From: Paenibacillus turpanensis
GTDB lineage: Bacteria; Bacillota; Bacilli; Paenibacillales; YIM-B00363
Direction of reading: 5' to 3'
NCBI RefSeq assembly: GCF_011421635.1
Contig: NZ_WTLI01000003.1
Span: 242,135 to 306,134, forward strand
Length of the DNA stretch: 64,000 nucleotides
Shown here piece by piece: positions 1 to 7,397 of the stretch. The stretch's first letter is position 1. Each line of letters starts with the position of its first letter. The notes under the pieces are model-generated. The model was given only the letters and a program-made list of their open reading frames with translations. It was not told the origin of the DNA and ran no database searches. The position numbers and the translations under genes were made by a program.

Positions 1-115
1 CGGATGATGAGCCATATAAACCGCGTTCAGCTTAGAACACAACAACAGGGTGAGAAGCTGAACGCGGCCTCCATGAACGTTTCGAAACATTTAAGAAAGC
101 GCTTAAAAATTTTTG

Positions 116-144
116 TTGACATTTTGAAAACGGATACATATAAT
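116..144 (+). promoter_or_regulatory. Consensus sigma-A promoter for a short transcript
   Basis: TTGACA at 116-121 and TATAAT at 139-144 are separated by exactly 17 bases, a perfect housekeeping promoter. Transcription would start near 151 and meet the intrinsic terminator at 202-233, so it is unlikely to serve the sigma-factor gene at 465. Palindromes crowd the sequence just upstream (21-107). Confidence 0.8.
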
Positions 145-150
145 AAAAGT

Positions 151-233
151 ACAGTATGGTTTCTCTCCACTCCTATCCGAAACTTGCACTAAATCAGTGC
201 AGCCTGCCATTTTTAATGGCGGGCTTTTTTTTT
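151..233 (+). ncRNA. Candidate small regulatory RNA (about 80 nt)
   Basis: The sequence shows a short transcription unit: perfect promoter, expected start near 151, hairpin with 5-bp arms GCACT/AGTGC (186-200), then a 9-bp GC-rich terminator hairpin with a long U run. Before the first hairpin lies a pyrimidine stretch (161-178) containing CTCTCC and CTCCT, which complement Shine-Dalgarno sequences. Known Firmicute sRNAs often use C/U-rich unpaired seeds of this sort, so a trans-acting RNA is my inference. A short reading frame ending at 192 overlaps it but has no ribosome binding site. A prematurely terminated leader is the alternative. Confidence 0.5.
202..233 (+). terminator. Rho-independent terminator
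   Basis: GCCTGCCAT (202-210) pairs with ATGGCGGGC (216-224) around a 5-base loop, followed by nine T residues. It ends the candidate small RNA. Confidence 0.85.
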
Positions 234-320
234 GGTTTTTTAGCATCTTTTTGTTGGATGGCCATACAATGAATGTTGGTGAATTCCAATTTTTTGAAGT
301 GGGTCGAATAAAGAAGGATT

Positions 321-348
321 TTGACGATTCATAAAGAATGTTTATAGA
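321..348 (+). promoter_or_regulatory. Possible promoter of the sigma-factor operon
   Basis: TTGACG (321-326) and TATAGA (343-348) are spaced by 16 bases, about 115 bases ahead of the ECF sigma-factor start. It is a fair sigma-A match. ECF operons are usually also self-activated, but I could not identify a convincing ECF-type promoter here. The rest of 234-464 holds no gene that I can support. Confidence 0.4.
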
Positions 349-464
349 CGATTTCTCGTAGGAGAAAACATTTTTTCCGCCGTGAGCGCAACTTTTTCAT
401 CCCAGTTCGGTACTTATTACTAGAACGGCTGGGAACACCTGCTGCGGCAAGGAGGGTCGTGTAG

Positions 465-1064
465 ATGACCGATTCCCAGTTGATCCGTGAAATTAAAGAC
501 GGCAATGTCCAGATGTATAAAGAGCTGGTCAAACGGTATGAACGCAAAATTTTAGCGTTTATTTTCCATATGCTCAAAAGCGCACATATGGAAATGATGG
601 CGGAGGATTTGTGCCAGGAAACCTTTTATAAGGCGTATCGAAGCTTAACAACCTTCCGGGAAGTCGAGGCTTCTTTCTCTACCTGGCTGTACACGATCGC
701 CAGAAATACCGTGCTCAGTGAGCTTCGCAAACAGAAGGCGACGAGTGTCTCCCTTGAAGAGGGCGTTCCAGTTCCACAGACGGAAATCGGAGCGCTGCCG
801 GAGCAGGCGGCGCTGCGGGGCGAGAAGGTTGGGATGGTTCGGGCGGCGATTAACAATTTGCCGGAGAAGCAGCGTTCAGCCCTTATTCTGCGAGAATACG
901 ATCAGCTTGACTACCAAGAAATTGCGGATATTCTCGGACAAACGGTAAGCAGTGTGAAGTCTCTACTGTTTCGGGCGCGTGCCAGCGTGAAATCTCAGCT
1001 GGAGCCGTATTTCTCCGAGCCGGTGTTCGAGGAATTCGAGTACTCGAGAAGCACGAAGGGATGA
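465..1064 (+). CDS. ECF-family RNA polymerase sigma factor
   Basis: This 199-residue protein has the two conserved parts of an extracytoplasmic-function sigma factor. Region 2 (about residues 25-90) contains EDLCQETFYKAYR and FSTWLYTIARN. Region 4 (about 130-180) contains LPEKQRSALILREY and the helix-turn-helix YQEIADILGQTVSSVKSLLFRAR. AAGGAGGG lies about nine bases before the ATG. It sits directly against a gene for a zinc-finger membrane protein, the usual arrangement of an ECF sigma factor and its anti-sigma factor, so it should direct core polymerase to a stress regulon when released from the membrane. The regulon and inducing signal cannot be read from the sequence. Confidence 0.93.
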   Translation: MTDSQLIREIKDGNVQMYKELVKRYERKILAFIFHMLKSAHMEMMAEDLCQETFYKAYRSLTTFREVEASFSTWLYTIARNTVLSELRKQKATSVSLEEGVPVPQTEIGALPEQAALRGEKVGMVRAAINNLPEKQRSALILREYDQLDYQEIADILGQTVSSVKSLLFRARASVKSQLEPYFSEPVFEEFEYSRSTKG

Positions 1065-1694
1065 ATGATAATGAAATGCAGCGATGTGACGGAACTGTTC
1101 GGCGATTATTGGGATTTGCCGCGCGATGATTTTCGCAGGCAGGCGGTCGACGAACACGTAAAGCGCTGCGCTTCTTGCGCGGAAGAATTTGAAATATGGC
1201 GGGAGAGCAATGAACTGATCCGCTCAACGGGCGGTTTCGAGCTGCCGCTTGAGCAAACCGGAGCTTCTGTTTCAATGGGAGTTATGGATCGGATCTATGC
1301 CGATGAGGGATGGCGTGTTCCGGTACAGGAGCGGGTGTTCGCCATTCCGCGGAAGCTGCGGCTGCGCATCATGGGTGTGGTTGCATTTAGTTTGGCGTTG
1401 TTTTTGTTCAGCTTTATTTATTCGTTTACGTTCCAAGAGCCTGTCGATGAGTTTCATATTTTTAGCGCGGATACGTCGGGTTTGATGCCGGTAGCCAATG
1501 CACTTGGCGAAGCCAAGGTAAACCAACTGGCCGCCTCGGGAATGAAGGGTGTGCCTGTCGCTTCGCTTAGCGATCCTTTTATTCTAAAAATGGGTTCGGT
1601 TACTTATCATCCGAATTACGTGCTGGCTTGTTCCTTCCTCGGTTTAGTAGGGGCACTGCTTATCCTGAACTGGTTTGCCAGAACGAGAAGCTAG
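1065..1694 (+). CDS. Membrane anti-sigma factor with zinc-finger (ZAS) domain
   Basis: The cytoplasmic N-terminus (about residues 1-60) carries the anti-sigma zinc signature H-x3-C-x2-C in DEHVKRCASC. A membrane segment follows at about 100-122 (LRIMGVVAFSLALFLF) and a second near the C-terminus (about 183-205). It begins right after the sigma-factor stop codon; a second ATG at 1071 has better spacing to the AAGGG at 1056-1060, so the true start may be two codons later. Family knowledge says such proteins hold the partner sigma factor inactive at the membrane. The roughly 60-residue stretch between the membrane segments could be the external sensing part. Confidence 0.88.
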   Translation: MIMKCSDVTELFGDYWDLPRDDFRRQAVDEHVKRCASCAEEFEIWRESNELIRSTGGFELPLEQTGASVSMGVMDRIYADEGWRVPVQERVFAIPRKLRLRIMGVVAFSLALFLFSFIYSFTFQEPVDEFHIFSADTSGLMPVANALGEAKVNQLAASGMKGVPVASLSDPFILKMGSVTYHPNYVLACSFLGLVGALLILNWFARTRS

Positions 1695-1695
1695 G

Positions 1696-2289
1696 ATGAA
1701 TAAGCAGGAAATGACTCGGATCGGCTTTGTCAGGCACGGACATACCGATTGGAACGGAGCCGGACGGCTTCAGGGTCATCGGGATATTCCATTGAACGAG
1801 AACGGTAAGAAGCAGGCGCAAGCGATTGCCGCAAGATTTACTGCTGGTGATTGGGATCTAATCGTCTCCAGCGACTTATCCCGGGCAAAGGAAACCGCAG
1901 CGAAAATTGCGGAGCGGCTTGGCATCTCAGTGGTATATGAAGATGAGAGGTTGAGGGAGCGGCATTACGGTCCGTTGGAAGGAACCACAGCGGAGGAGCG
2001 GTTGGAACGCTGGGGCATCACCGGATTTCCGGAGGACCCGGCATACGGGGTAGAATCCAATGAATCGCTTGGCGAACGAGGCTGGGCATGCGTAAACGAC
2101 TGGAGCCGGAATCATCCGGGAAAATCGATCCTATTCGTATCACACGGCGGAACGATCCGGATGATGTTTTCCATCCTGATGGGCGACCCGGAATTGAGAG
2201 GGCCTGACAACACATCGTTAAGCGTGATCAAGCGCGGGCCGAAGGGTGATGTAATCCTTTTATACAATTGTATCTCGCATTTAGACTAG
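1696..2289 (+). CDS. Histidine phosphatase superfamily protein
   Basis: The protein (197 residues from the ATG at 1696) opens with FVRHGHTDWN, the RHG catalytic motif of the phosphoglycerate-mutase-like phosphatases. It has SSDLSRAKETA and LRERHYGPLEG further on, and the second catalytic histidine in FVSHGGTIRM. These enzymes form a phosphohistidine intermediate and remove phosphate from small metabolites or phosphoproteins. The substrate here is unknown; phosphoserine phosphatase-like or alpha-ribazole phosphatase-like roles are possible. An upstream TTG at 1675 would overlap the anti-sigma gene; the ATG two bases after that stop is preferred. It may be cotranscribed with the sigma operon and ends at a terminator. 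Confidence 0.85.
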   Translation: MNKQEMTRIGFVRHGHTDWNGAGRLQGHRDIPLNENGKKQAQAIAARFTAGDWDLIVSSDLSRAKETAAKIAERLGISVVYEDERLRERHYGPLEGTTAEERLERWGITGFPEDPAYGVESNESLGERGWACVNDWSRNHPGKSILFVSHGGTIRMMFSILMGDPELRGPDNTSLSVIKRGPKGDVILLYNCISHLD

Positions 2290-2316
2290 AGCTTTCCAAT
2301 TTGGAAGGCTCTTTTT
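2288..2316 (+). terminator. Rho-independent terminator
   Basis: AGAGCTTTCCAA (2288-2299) pairs with TTGGAAGGCTCT (2301-2312, one G-U pair), followed by TTTTT. It ends the sigma-factor/phosphatase unit. Confidence 0.8.
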
Positions 2317-2411
2317 GCTGTACATAGGAATAAATTTCCTCTAACTCTCCCATAATGGTTACTAGCTTACAAAAAAGACGTTACCATTTTTGTGGCAAGG
2401 GGGGCTTTACC

Positions 2412-3542
2412 ATGAACCTGGCCGATATGCTGAGTTTTGCGGATATTCACCAGTTAAGCCGAATTGCGGATCATTACGAGTGCGAGTGCAGTTCTCATTC
2501 GAAAAACGAACTGATTCAAAACATTTTGAGCAGGATGAGCCGTAAGGAAGTGTTTGAGCAAAATCTATTGAACCTCACGATCGAGGACATACGCTTCTTA
2601 AATTCGCTGTTATTTGATCCGCGGCAGTCGTTCAGCTTGGAAGAATTAACCGCACGCGCATCGCAAAGCCGGTTCGACAAGGAAAAAGACGAGAAATGGA
2701 ATCCAAGAGAGGTTATTACGAAGTTTCGCCATTATGGTTGGCTGTTTAACGGGCATTCCCATCACACCAAGTATTTGTTTCAGCTGCCGGAAGATTTAAA
2801 GCAGCGATTCGAAGGAACGCTGGCCCGCCATTTTGAGCAAAAAATTCATTTGCTGGACGGGGAACCGGGGGCTTACCGGGATGAACAGGGACTTCTTGCT
2901 GAAGACATCTATCAATTTTTACACTATTTATATCAGCAGGAAGTCGATGTTACCGCGGAAGGAACGATGTACAAGCGCTCGCAGCAGCACATCATGGACA
3001 GGTTTGCTGTGCGGGAGGAATTGGTCGGCAGAGTCGGCGTACGATTTGGTTATGGACGAAAATTTAAGGATTATCCGAACCGGTTTTCTTTTATCTACGA
3101 CTACTGCTACTACAACCACTTGATTCAGGAGAACGGCCTGAAGCTCACGCTCACTGAACTTGGAGCCGAACGCATACAGAGCGGGCGCAAAGAGGATGTT
3201 CTGGACATTTACAAGTTTTGGCTGCGCCTTTACAAGGGGCCGGTTCCCAATATCGCATCGATTGTCCATTGGGTAAATCGGCTGTCCACATCGTCGTGGA
3301 TTGCGCTTTCTTCCATCATGGAGGTGCTGCTTCCGCTAGTGAAGCCGTTCTATTACGATACCCAAGAATCGGTATTTCAACTCCGGATTTTGCAAATGAT
3401 GATGCATCTTGGATTACTGCGCATCGGTGAGGATGAGTCGTCCGGCACGGTGATTAAGATGACGAAGCTGGGAAGCAGCATTGTACGCGGCGTGTATGTA
3501 GCTGACGAAGAACGAATTGAAATACCAGTTGACAACGGATAG
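2412..3542 (+). CDS. Conserved hypothetical protein (376 aa)
   Basis: I do not recognise this family. The ATG at 2412 is preferred over 2355 because AAGGGGGG (2397-2404) lies just ahead of it. The protein is soluble, with no signal peptide or membrane span, and is rich in charged and aromatic residues. Its N-terminal half (residues 1-100, MNLADMLSFADIHQLSRIADHY, then SKNELIQNILSRM) reads like a helical, DNA-helicase-associated or SAP-like fold. The rest is reminiscent of winged-helix repeats, for example LTELGAERIQSG and MTKLGSSIVRGV. A nucleic-acid-binding role is only a guess. It stands alone between a terminator and the promoter of the next gene. Confidence 0.8.
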   Translation: MNLADMLSFADIHQLSRIADHYECECSSHSKNELIQNILSRMSRKEVFEQNLLNLTIEDIRFLNSLLFDPRQSFSLEELTARASQSRFDKEKDEKWNPREVITKFRHYGWLFNGHSHHTKYLFQLPEDLKQRFEGTLARHFEQKIHLLDGEPGAYRDEQGLLAEDIYQFLHYLYQQEVDVTAEGTMYKRSQQHIMDRFAVREELVGRVGVRFGYGRKFKDYPNRFSFIYDYCYYNHLIQENGLKLTLTELGAERIQSGRKEDVLDIYKFWLRLYKGPVPNIASIVHWVNRLSTSSWIALSSIMEVLLPLVKPFYYDTQESVFQLRILQMMMHLGLLRIGEDESSGTVIKMTKLGSSIVRGVYVADEERIEIPVDNG

Positions 3543-3557
3543 AAGCTTTTGTAAAAT
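3529..3557 (+). promoter_or_regulatory. Sigma-A promoter for the carbonic-anhydrase-like gene
   Basis: TTGACA (3529-3534), a 17-base spacer and TAAAAT (3552-3557) form a near-consensus promoter that overlaps the last codons of the preceding gene. The start would be near 3564, about 60 bases before the ATG at 3627. Confidence 0.75.
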
Positions 3558-3626
3558 CACTCCAATTTCCGTGAGCGTCAAGTCGATTAAAGGAATTGGC
3601 GCAACGAATAGAGGAGCGGTTGAAAT

Positions 3627-4148
3627 ATGGAATATCCGTTTCAAGGCACGTACCCTAAGATTCATCCGAGCGTATACAACGCGCCGGGATCGCGGATCGC
3701 GGGCGATGTAACGGTCGGCGAGCTTTCATCCATCTGGTTTAACGCTGTACTGCGGGGAGATTTGGCGCCGATTGTAATCGGCAGCCGCGTGAACATTCAG
3801 GACTTGGCGGTTGGACATGTGAACACGGATCAGCCGCTTATCGTTGAGGATGATGTATCCGTTGGCCATAGCGCCATTATTCACGGCTGCACGATAGGCA
3901 GAGGTACATTAATTGGGATGGGGGCGATTGTCCTTAACGGAGCGGCAATCGGCGAATATGCTTTAATAGGAGCAGGTTCGCTCATCCCGGAAAATAAAAC
4001 GATCCCTCCCTATACCCTTAGTCTAGGTAGTCCGGCCAAAGTGGTCCGGGAATTAACGGAAGAAGATTTGCAGCGGATGAAGCGGACGACAGCCAATTAC
4101 GTAGAAAAGGGCAGGCAGTTTCAGTCGGAATTCCGGATGGGTCAATGA
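3627..4148 (+). CDS. Gamma carbonic anhydrase family protein (left-handed beta-helix)
   Basis: The 173-residue protein is almost entirely hexapeptide repeats (for example VTVGEL, VSVGHS, CTIGRG, AIGEYA), the left-handed beta-helix of the YrdA/CaiE/gamma carbonic anhydrase family. The metal-binding histidines are visible as H64 (AVGHVN), H81 and H86 (VGHSAIIHG), with the x4 spacing between the last two seen in gamma carbonic anhydrases. The C-terminal helix (ELTEEDLQRMKRTTANYVEKG) is also typical. It is likely a cytoplasmic trimeric metalloprotein. Many homologues have weak or no CO2 hydration activity, so the actual reaction is uncertain. It has its own promoter. Confidence 0.9.
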   Translation: MEYPFQGTYPKIHPSVYNAPGSRIAGDVTVGELSSIWFNAVLRGDLAPIVIGSRVNIQDLAVGHVNTDQPLIVEDDVSVGHSAIIHGCTIGRGTLIGMGAIVLNGAAIGEYALIGAGSLIPENKTIPPYTLSLGSPAKVVRELTEEDLQRMKRTTANYVEKGRQFQSEFRMGQ

Positions 4149-4210
4149 ACTTTCTAAATCGCTGATCAACGGGAGAGAGTGCTTCTCTCGAAGATTTGGA
4201 GGTAGATCCC

Positions 4211-4399
4211 ATGGAACGCAAAATCATAGTTAATGAGGCTGTGAACAGTCTAATGGCGGAAATGGTGCTGGACGAAGCGATTCGCCAATACAAGCAGCGG
4301 CAGCTGTACCGGGAAATCGACGCGGCACTCTCCAATAAGGACAAAGCGGCGTTTCTAACATTAACTTCAGAATTGAAGAGCTTAATGTCCACTGCATAA
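4211..4399 (+). CDS. IDEAL-domain small protein
   Basis: This 62-residue protein consists almost wholly of an IDEAL domain: residues about 10-58 contain LMAEMVLDEAIRQYKQRQL and REIDAALSNKDKAAFLTLTSEL. In B. subtilis the same position ahead of ypiF is held by YpiB, which has an IDEAL domain at the end of a longer protein; here only the IDEAL part is present. GGAGGT at 4198-4203 sets the ATG at 4211. A small hairpin (GAGAGAG...TCTCTC, about 4173-4188) lies in the leader. IDEAL domains are thought to mediate protein contacts; the function is not known. Confidence 0.85.
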   Translation: MERKIIVNEAVNSLMAEMVLDEAIRQYKQRQLYREIDAALSNKDKAAFLTLTSELKSLMSTA

Positions 4400-4462
4400 T
4401 GCTTCGAGGCGATCGAAATGCATAAAGTAAGGTTCGGCCTGTTCCCAAAATGAAGAGTTCTA

Positions 4463-4513
4463 AAACCGGAGCCTGTCAGAGGAAATCTTTGATCTACGGC
4501 TCCGGTTTTTTTA
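4463..4513 (+). terminator. Rho-independent terminator
   Basis: AAACCGGAGCC (4463-4473) pairs with GGCTCCGGTTT (4498-4508), followed by a T run to about 4513. The loop is 24 bases. Confidence 0.85.
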
Positions 4514-4613
4514 TTTCGTGCTCCCTTTCAAGCCAGTGCGGTTGCGTTTCAAAGCGGGCAATTGTAAAATTGAGCACAGATTGTTGGTATGATTTTGTTG
4601 AGGAGTACAAAGA

Positions 4614-5012
4614 ATGAAATTTAGCGACATTTCACAAGAGCAATGGGACGAGCTTCAGCCTTATCTGGATACTTGCGTGCTGCCTGTAACAGCGCTGCGG
4701 GGGAATGAAGCTCCATACGAAACAACGGCCGCATTAGAGCGGCTGAGAGACCTTCTTGATACGCTGGAAATCCCGTATAAAGGCAGAGTCGTTACATATC
4801 CGGCGTTTCATTATGCCGATTCGGTACAGGCCGACATCGAAGCACTTTCACGTACGGCCCTGCGATTAAAGGAAGAACAATTCCGTTATGTGATTGTGGC
4901 GTGCTTGGATGAAAGCTTCAAGAATTATGAGCTTGATGGGGTTGATTTGATTCTGATTCCGGGGGATCCGACACGGGAGACCGTTGAAGCGCTGTGGCGT
5001 TCACAGTTGTGA
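4614..5012 (+). CDS. ypiF: YpiF family protein (DUF2487)
   Basis: The 132-residue protein matches the YpiF/DUF2487 family by position, immediately before qcrABC as in B. subtilis, and by its opening MKFSDISQEQWDELQPYLDT. It is predicted soluble, alpha/beta, with no signal peptide or catalytic motif that I can identify. GAGGAG precedes the ATG. The conserved link to the cytochrome bc genes suggests a role in their assembly or regulation, but that is an inference from gene order only. The promoter at 5074 means qcrA can be expressed independently of ypiF. Confidence 0.8.
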   Translation: MKFSDISQEQWDELQPYLDTCVLPVTALRGNEAPYETTAALERLRDLLDTLEIPYKGRVVTYPAFHYADSVQADIEALSRTALRLKEEQFRYVIVACLDESFKNYELDGVDLILIPGDPTRETVEALWRSQL

Positions 5013-5073
5013 CAAAATCGTAACATTTTTCGGCATCCCTGCGGAGAGGCGAGTTTGAGCTCCTGCTTCTTTC

Positions 5074-5102
5074 TTGACGCTATATGAGGCGTAAGCTATT
5101 AT
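5074..5102 (+). promoter_or_regulatory. Sigma-A promoter of qcrABC
   Basis: TTGACG (5074-5079) and TATTAT (5097-5102) with a 17-base spacer lie about 77 bases before the qcrA start. The leader then carries a small perfect hairpin, GTTCTC-CTT-GAGAAC (5131-5145). Confidence 0.7.
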
Positions 5103-5178
5103 AAGTAATGTCCTAGTATGTCGAAAACGTGTTCTCCTTGAGAACGTAAGCATATCAGCAAGAAAAGGGGGTAACAGA

Positions 5179-5718
5179 ATGAGCGACAATCACCGCGAAC
5201 ATGGATCGGAAGAACGTAAGCCGCTTAAGAAGGAAATGTCCAGACGTCAATTCCTCTCTTATACGCTCGGCGGGGCGAGTGCCTTTATGGCTGCCGGCGT
5301 TACGATTCCGATGCTGCGTTTCGCAGTCGATCCAATTTTGCAGCCGAAAGCGGAAACTGACTTTGTAAAAGTAATCGAAGAAAACAAGATCACGAATGAA
5401 CCAAAATCGTTCACGTTCCAAATCCATCAGGTTGATGGATGGTACGAGAGCGATCCGGAAGTATCGGCATGGATCGCAAGAGGAGATGACGGTAAAGTCT
5501 TCGCACTGTCTCCAGTTTGTAAGCATCTTGGATGCACAATCAACTGGAACACCGATCCTGCGGCCTCCCAGCAGTATTTTTGCCCTTGCCACGGCGCGCA
5601 CTATTCCAAGGACGGTAAAAACCTTAACGTTGCGCCGGCGCCGCTTGACGAATACACAGTCAAGATTGAGAACGGTTTTGTGTATCTCGGCGGGCTGACT
5701 AAAAATACAAGATTATAA
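5179..5718 (+). CDS. qcrA: Menaquinol:cytochrome c reductase Rieske iron-sulfur subunit
   Basis: The 179-residue protein has a twin-arginine type N-terminus (SRRQFLSYTLGGASAFMAAG, residues 21-40) that targets and anchors a folded Fe-S protein. The Rieske [2Fe-2S] ligands are C114 and H116 in CKHLGC, and C135 and H138 in CPCHGAH, with C119 and C137 placed for the stabilising disulfide. It takes electrons from menaquinol at the membrane outer face and passes them to the cytochrome c part of QcrC. The start is set by AGGGGG ahead of the ATG. The 179-residue length is close to the Bacillus subunit. It is the first gene of qcrABC. Confidence 0.97.
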   Translation: MSDNHREHGSEERKPLKKEMSRRQFLSYTLGGASAFMAAGVTIPMLRFAVDPILQPKAETDFVKVIEENKITNEPKSFTFQIHQVDGWYESDPEVSAWIARGDDGKVFALSPVCKHLGCTINWNTDPAASQQYFCPCHGAHYSKDGKNLNVAPAPLDEYTVKIENGFVYLGGLTKNTRL

Positions 5719-5735
5719 GGGGGGCGTAAAAACAG

Positions 5736-6407
5736 ATGTTAAAGAGTGTATACAACTGGATCGACGAACGTCTGGACATTACGCCGATGTGGCGGGACGT
5801 TGCCGACCATGAGGTTCCGGAGCACGTCAACCCTGCGCATCACTTCTCGGCGTTTGTATACTGCTTCGGCGGTTTGACGTTTTTTATCACGGTCATTCAA
5901 GTGCTGTCCGGCATGTTTTTGACGATGTATTACGCGCCGGATATCGTAAATGCTTATGCCAGCGTTGACTACCTGCAGCATAAAGTAGCGTTTGGCGTTA
6001 TCGTGCGCGGCATGCACCACTGGGGCGCAAGCCTAGTTATCGTAATGATGTTCTTGCATACGCTTCGCGTATTTTTCACCGGTTCTTATAAAGCGCCTCG
6101 TGAAATGAACTGGGTTGTCGGCATGCTGATCTTTATGGTCATGATGGGTCTTGGCTTTACAGGATACCTTCTGCCATGGGACAACAAAGCATATTTCGCA
6201 ACGAAGGTTGGTATCGAAATTGCCGCTTCCGCACCTTTCATTGGTGAATACGTCAAGACGTTCCTGCAGGGGGGTTCTATCGTCGGCACACAGACGCTTA
6301 CTCGTTTCTTCGCGCTGCACGTGTTTTTCCTACCTGCCGTACTGCTCGGTCTCCTGGCGGCTCACTTCTTTATGATCCGCAAACAGGGCATTTCGGGACC
6401 GCTATGA
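5736..6407 (+). CDS. qcrB: Menaquinol:cytochrome c reductase cytochrome b6 subunit
   Basis: This 223-residue membrane protein is a cytochrome b6-type subunit with four membrane spans. The two pairs of haem-b ligands are H94/H108 (GMHHWGASLVIVMMFLHTLR) and H195/H210 (RFFALHV to LAAHFFM). C43 sits where Bacillus and cytochrome b6f proteins bind an extra haem covalently. AAGGGGGGC precedes the ATG 17 bases after qcrA. With QcrC, which supplies the subunit IV part, it forms the menaquinol-oxidising core of the complex. Confidence 0.97.
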   Translation: MLKSVYNWIDERLDITPMWRDVADHEVPEHVNPAHHFSAFVYCFGGLTFFITVIQVLSGMFLTMYYAPDIVNAYASVDYLQHKVAFGVIVRGMHHWGASLVIVMMFLHTLRVFFTGSYKAPREMNWVVGMLIFMVMMGLGFTGYLLPWDNKAYFATKVGIEIAASAPFIGEYVKTFLQGGSIVGTQTLTRFFALHVFFLPAVLLGLLAAHFFMIRKQGISGPL

Positions 6408-6431
6408 TTCTAATTTAAGGAGGGCGGCTTC

Positions 6432-7340
6432 GTGGCACACGGTCATGGACATGATCCTAACGAAAAAATTGTTTACGTAGGCGACTCACGTGTACGTAAA
6501 AATACGAAAGTGCTTCTTCCGGCGGACTATACCTCCTTCCCGGGCAAATCGGAAGCCTTTATCCCGAATTTCTTGCTGAAGGAATGGATGGTCGGCTGCG
6601 TTGTGTTAGTCGGCATTCTTGCGCTCGTTATCTCTGAACCGGCTCCGCTTGGTTATCCGGCGAACCCGACGAATACAGCGTTTATTCCGATGCCGGACTG
6701 GTATTTCTTATTTATGTACCAGCTGTTGAAGTACCCGTATACATCCGATGCATTCGTTGTACTCGGAACGCTAGGTATTCCAGGATTGATGTTCGGTGCT
6801 TTGACACTGGCTCCATTCTTGGATACAGGCAAAGAACGCCGTTTCTATCGCCGTCCAATTGCTTCCTCTCTTATGTTCTTGACGCTTGTAGCGGTCATTT
6901 ACTTAACACGCGTTTCCTGGGCTCACTACCAGGAAGAGCTGAAAATTAACGGAATCGTTCCGGAACATATTGAGCGTGAACAAAAGATGGAAGAAGCCCG
7001 CAAGAACGGTGAGGAATTTGAATCGCCGAAGCCGGCTGGAGCGGCGAAAGAACAAGCGGTAGCCATCGTGGATGAAAGTAATCCGGCAATGGAGATTTAC
7101 AAAAAATCCACTTGCGTACAATGTCACTCGCCAGATCTTAAGGGTATGGCAAATGCTGGAATCCCTGCGCTTCGCGGTGTTGGCGATAAGTTCTCAAAGG
7201 ACGAACTTGTTACACTGATGAAGGATGGCATTGGCAAGATGCCTGGAAAGCAGTGGGAAGAAAGCCTCAAGAAAGGCTTGACTGATGCCGACATGGATGC
7301 TTTGGCAACCTGGCTGGCAGCACAAAAAGCCGAGAAATAA
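6432..7340 (+). CDS. qcrC: Menaquinol:cytochrome c reductase subunit IV/cytochrome c fusion
   Basis: The 302-residue protein is the Gram-positive fusion of a subunit-IV-like membrane part (residues 1-165, three spans, with MPDWYFLF as the quinol-site PDWY motif) and a C-terminal cytochrome c domain. The haem-c site is C228-V-Q-C231-H232, and M270 (GKMPG) is the probable axial ligand. The translation start is GTG at 6432, preceded by AAGGAGGGC. A charged linker (about 180-215) joins the two domains. It passes electrons to a downstream cytochrome c or oxidase. A strong terminator follows. Confidence 0.96.
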   Translation: MAHGHGHDPNEKIVYVGDSRVRKNTKVLLPADYTSFPGKSEAFIPNFLLKEWMVGCVVLVGILALVISEPAPLGYPANPTNTAFIPMPDWYFLFMYQLLKYPYTSDAFVVLGTLGIPGLMFGALTLAPFLDTGKERRFYRRPIASSLMFLTLVAVIYLTRVSWAHYQEELKINGIVPEHIEREQKMEEARKNGEEFESPKPAGAAKEQAVAIVDESNPAMEIYKKSTCVQCHSPDLKGMANAGIPALRGVGDKFSKDELVTLMKDGIGKMPGKQWEESLKKGLTDADMDALATWLAAQKAEK

Positions 7341-7353
7341 AATATTACAATCC

Positions 7354-7383
7354 AAAGGAGAACCTTGAAGGTTCTCCTTTTTT
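7354..7383 (+). terminator. Rho-independent terminator after qcrC
   Basis: AAAGGAGAACC (7354-7364) pairs perfectly with GGTTCTCCTTT (7370-7380) around a 5-base loop, then continues as a T run. It separates qcrABC from ypjA. Confidence 0.92.
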
Positions 7384-7397
7384 ACAAGGTGAATGTT

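Noticed and set aside
4..192. Reading frame of 62 codons at the window start
   Set aside because: No ribosome binding site, low-quality sequence, and it overlaps the promoter and the candidate small RNA.
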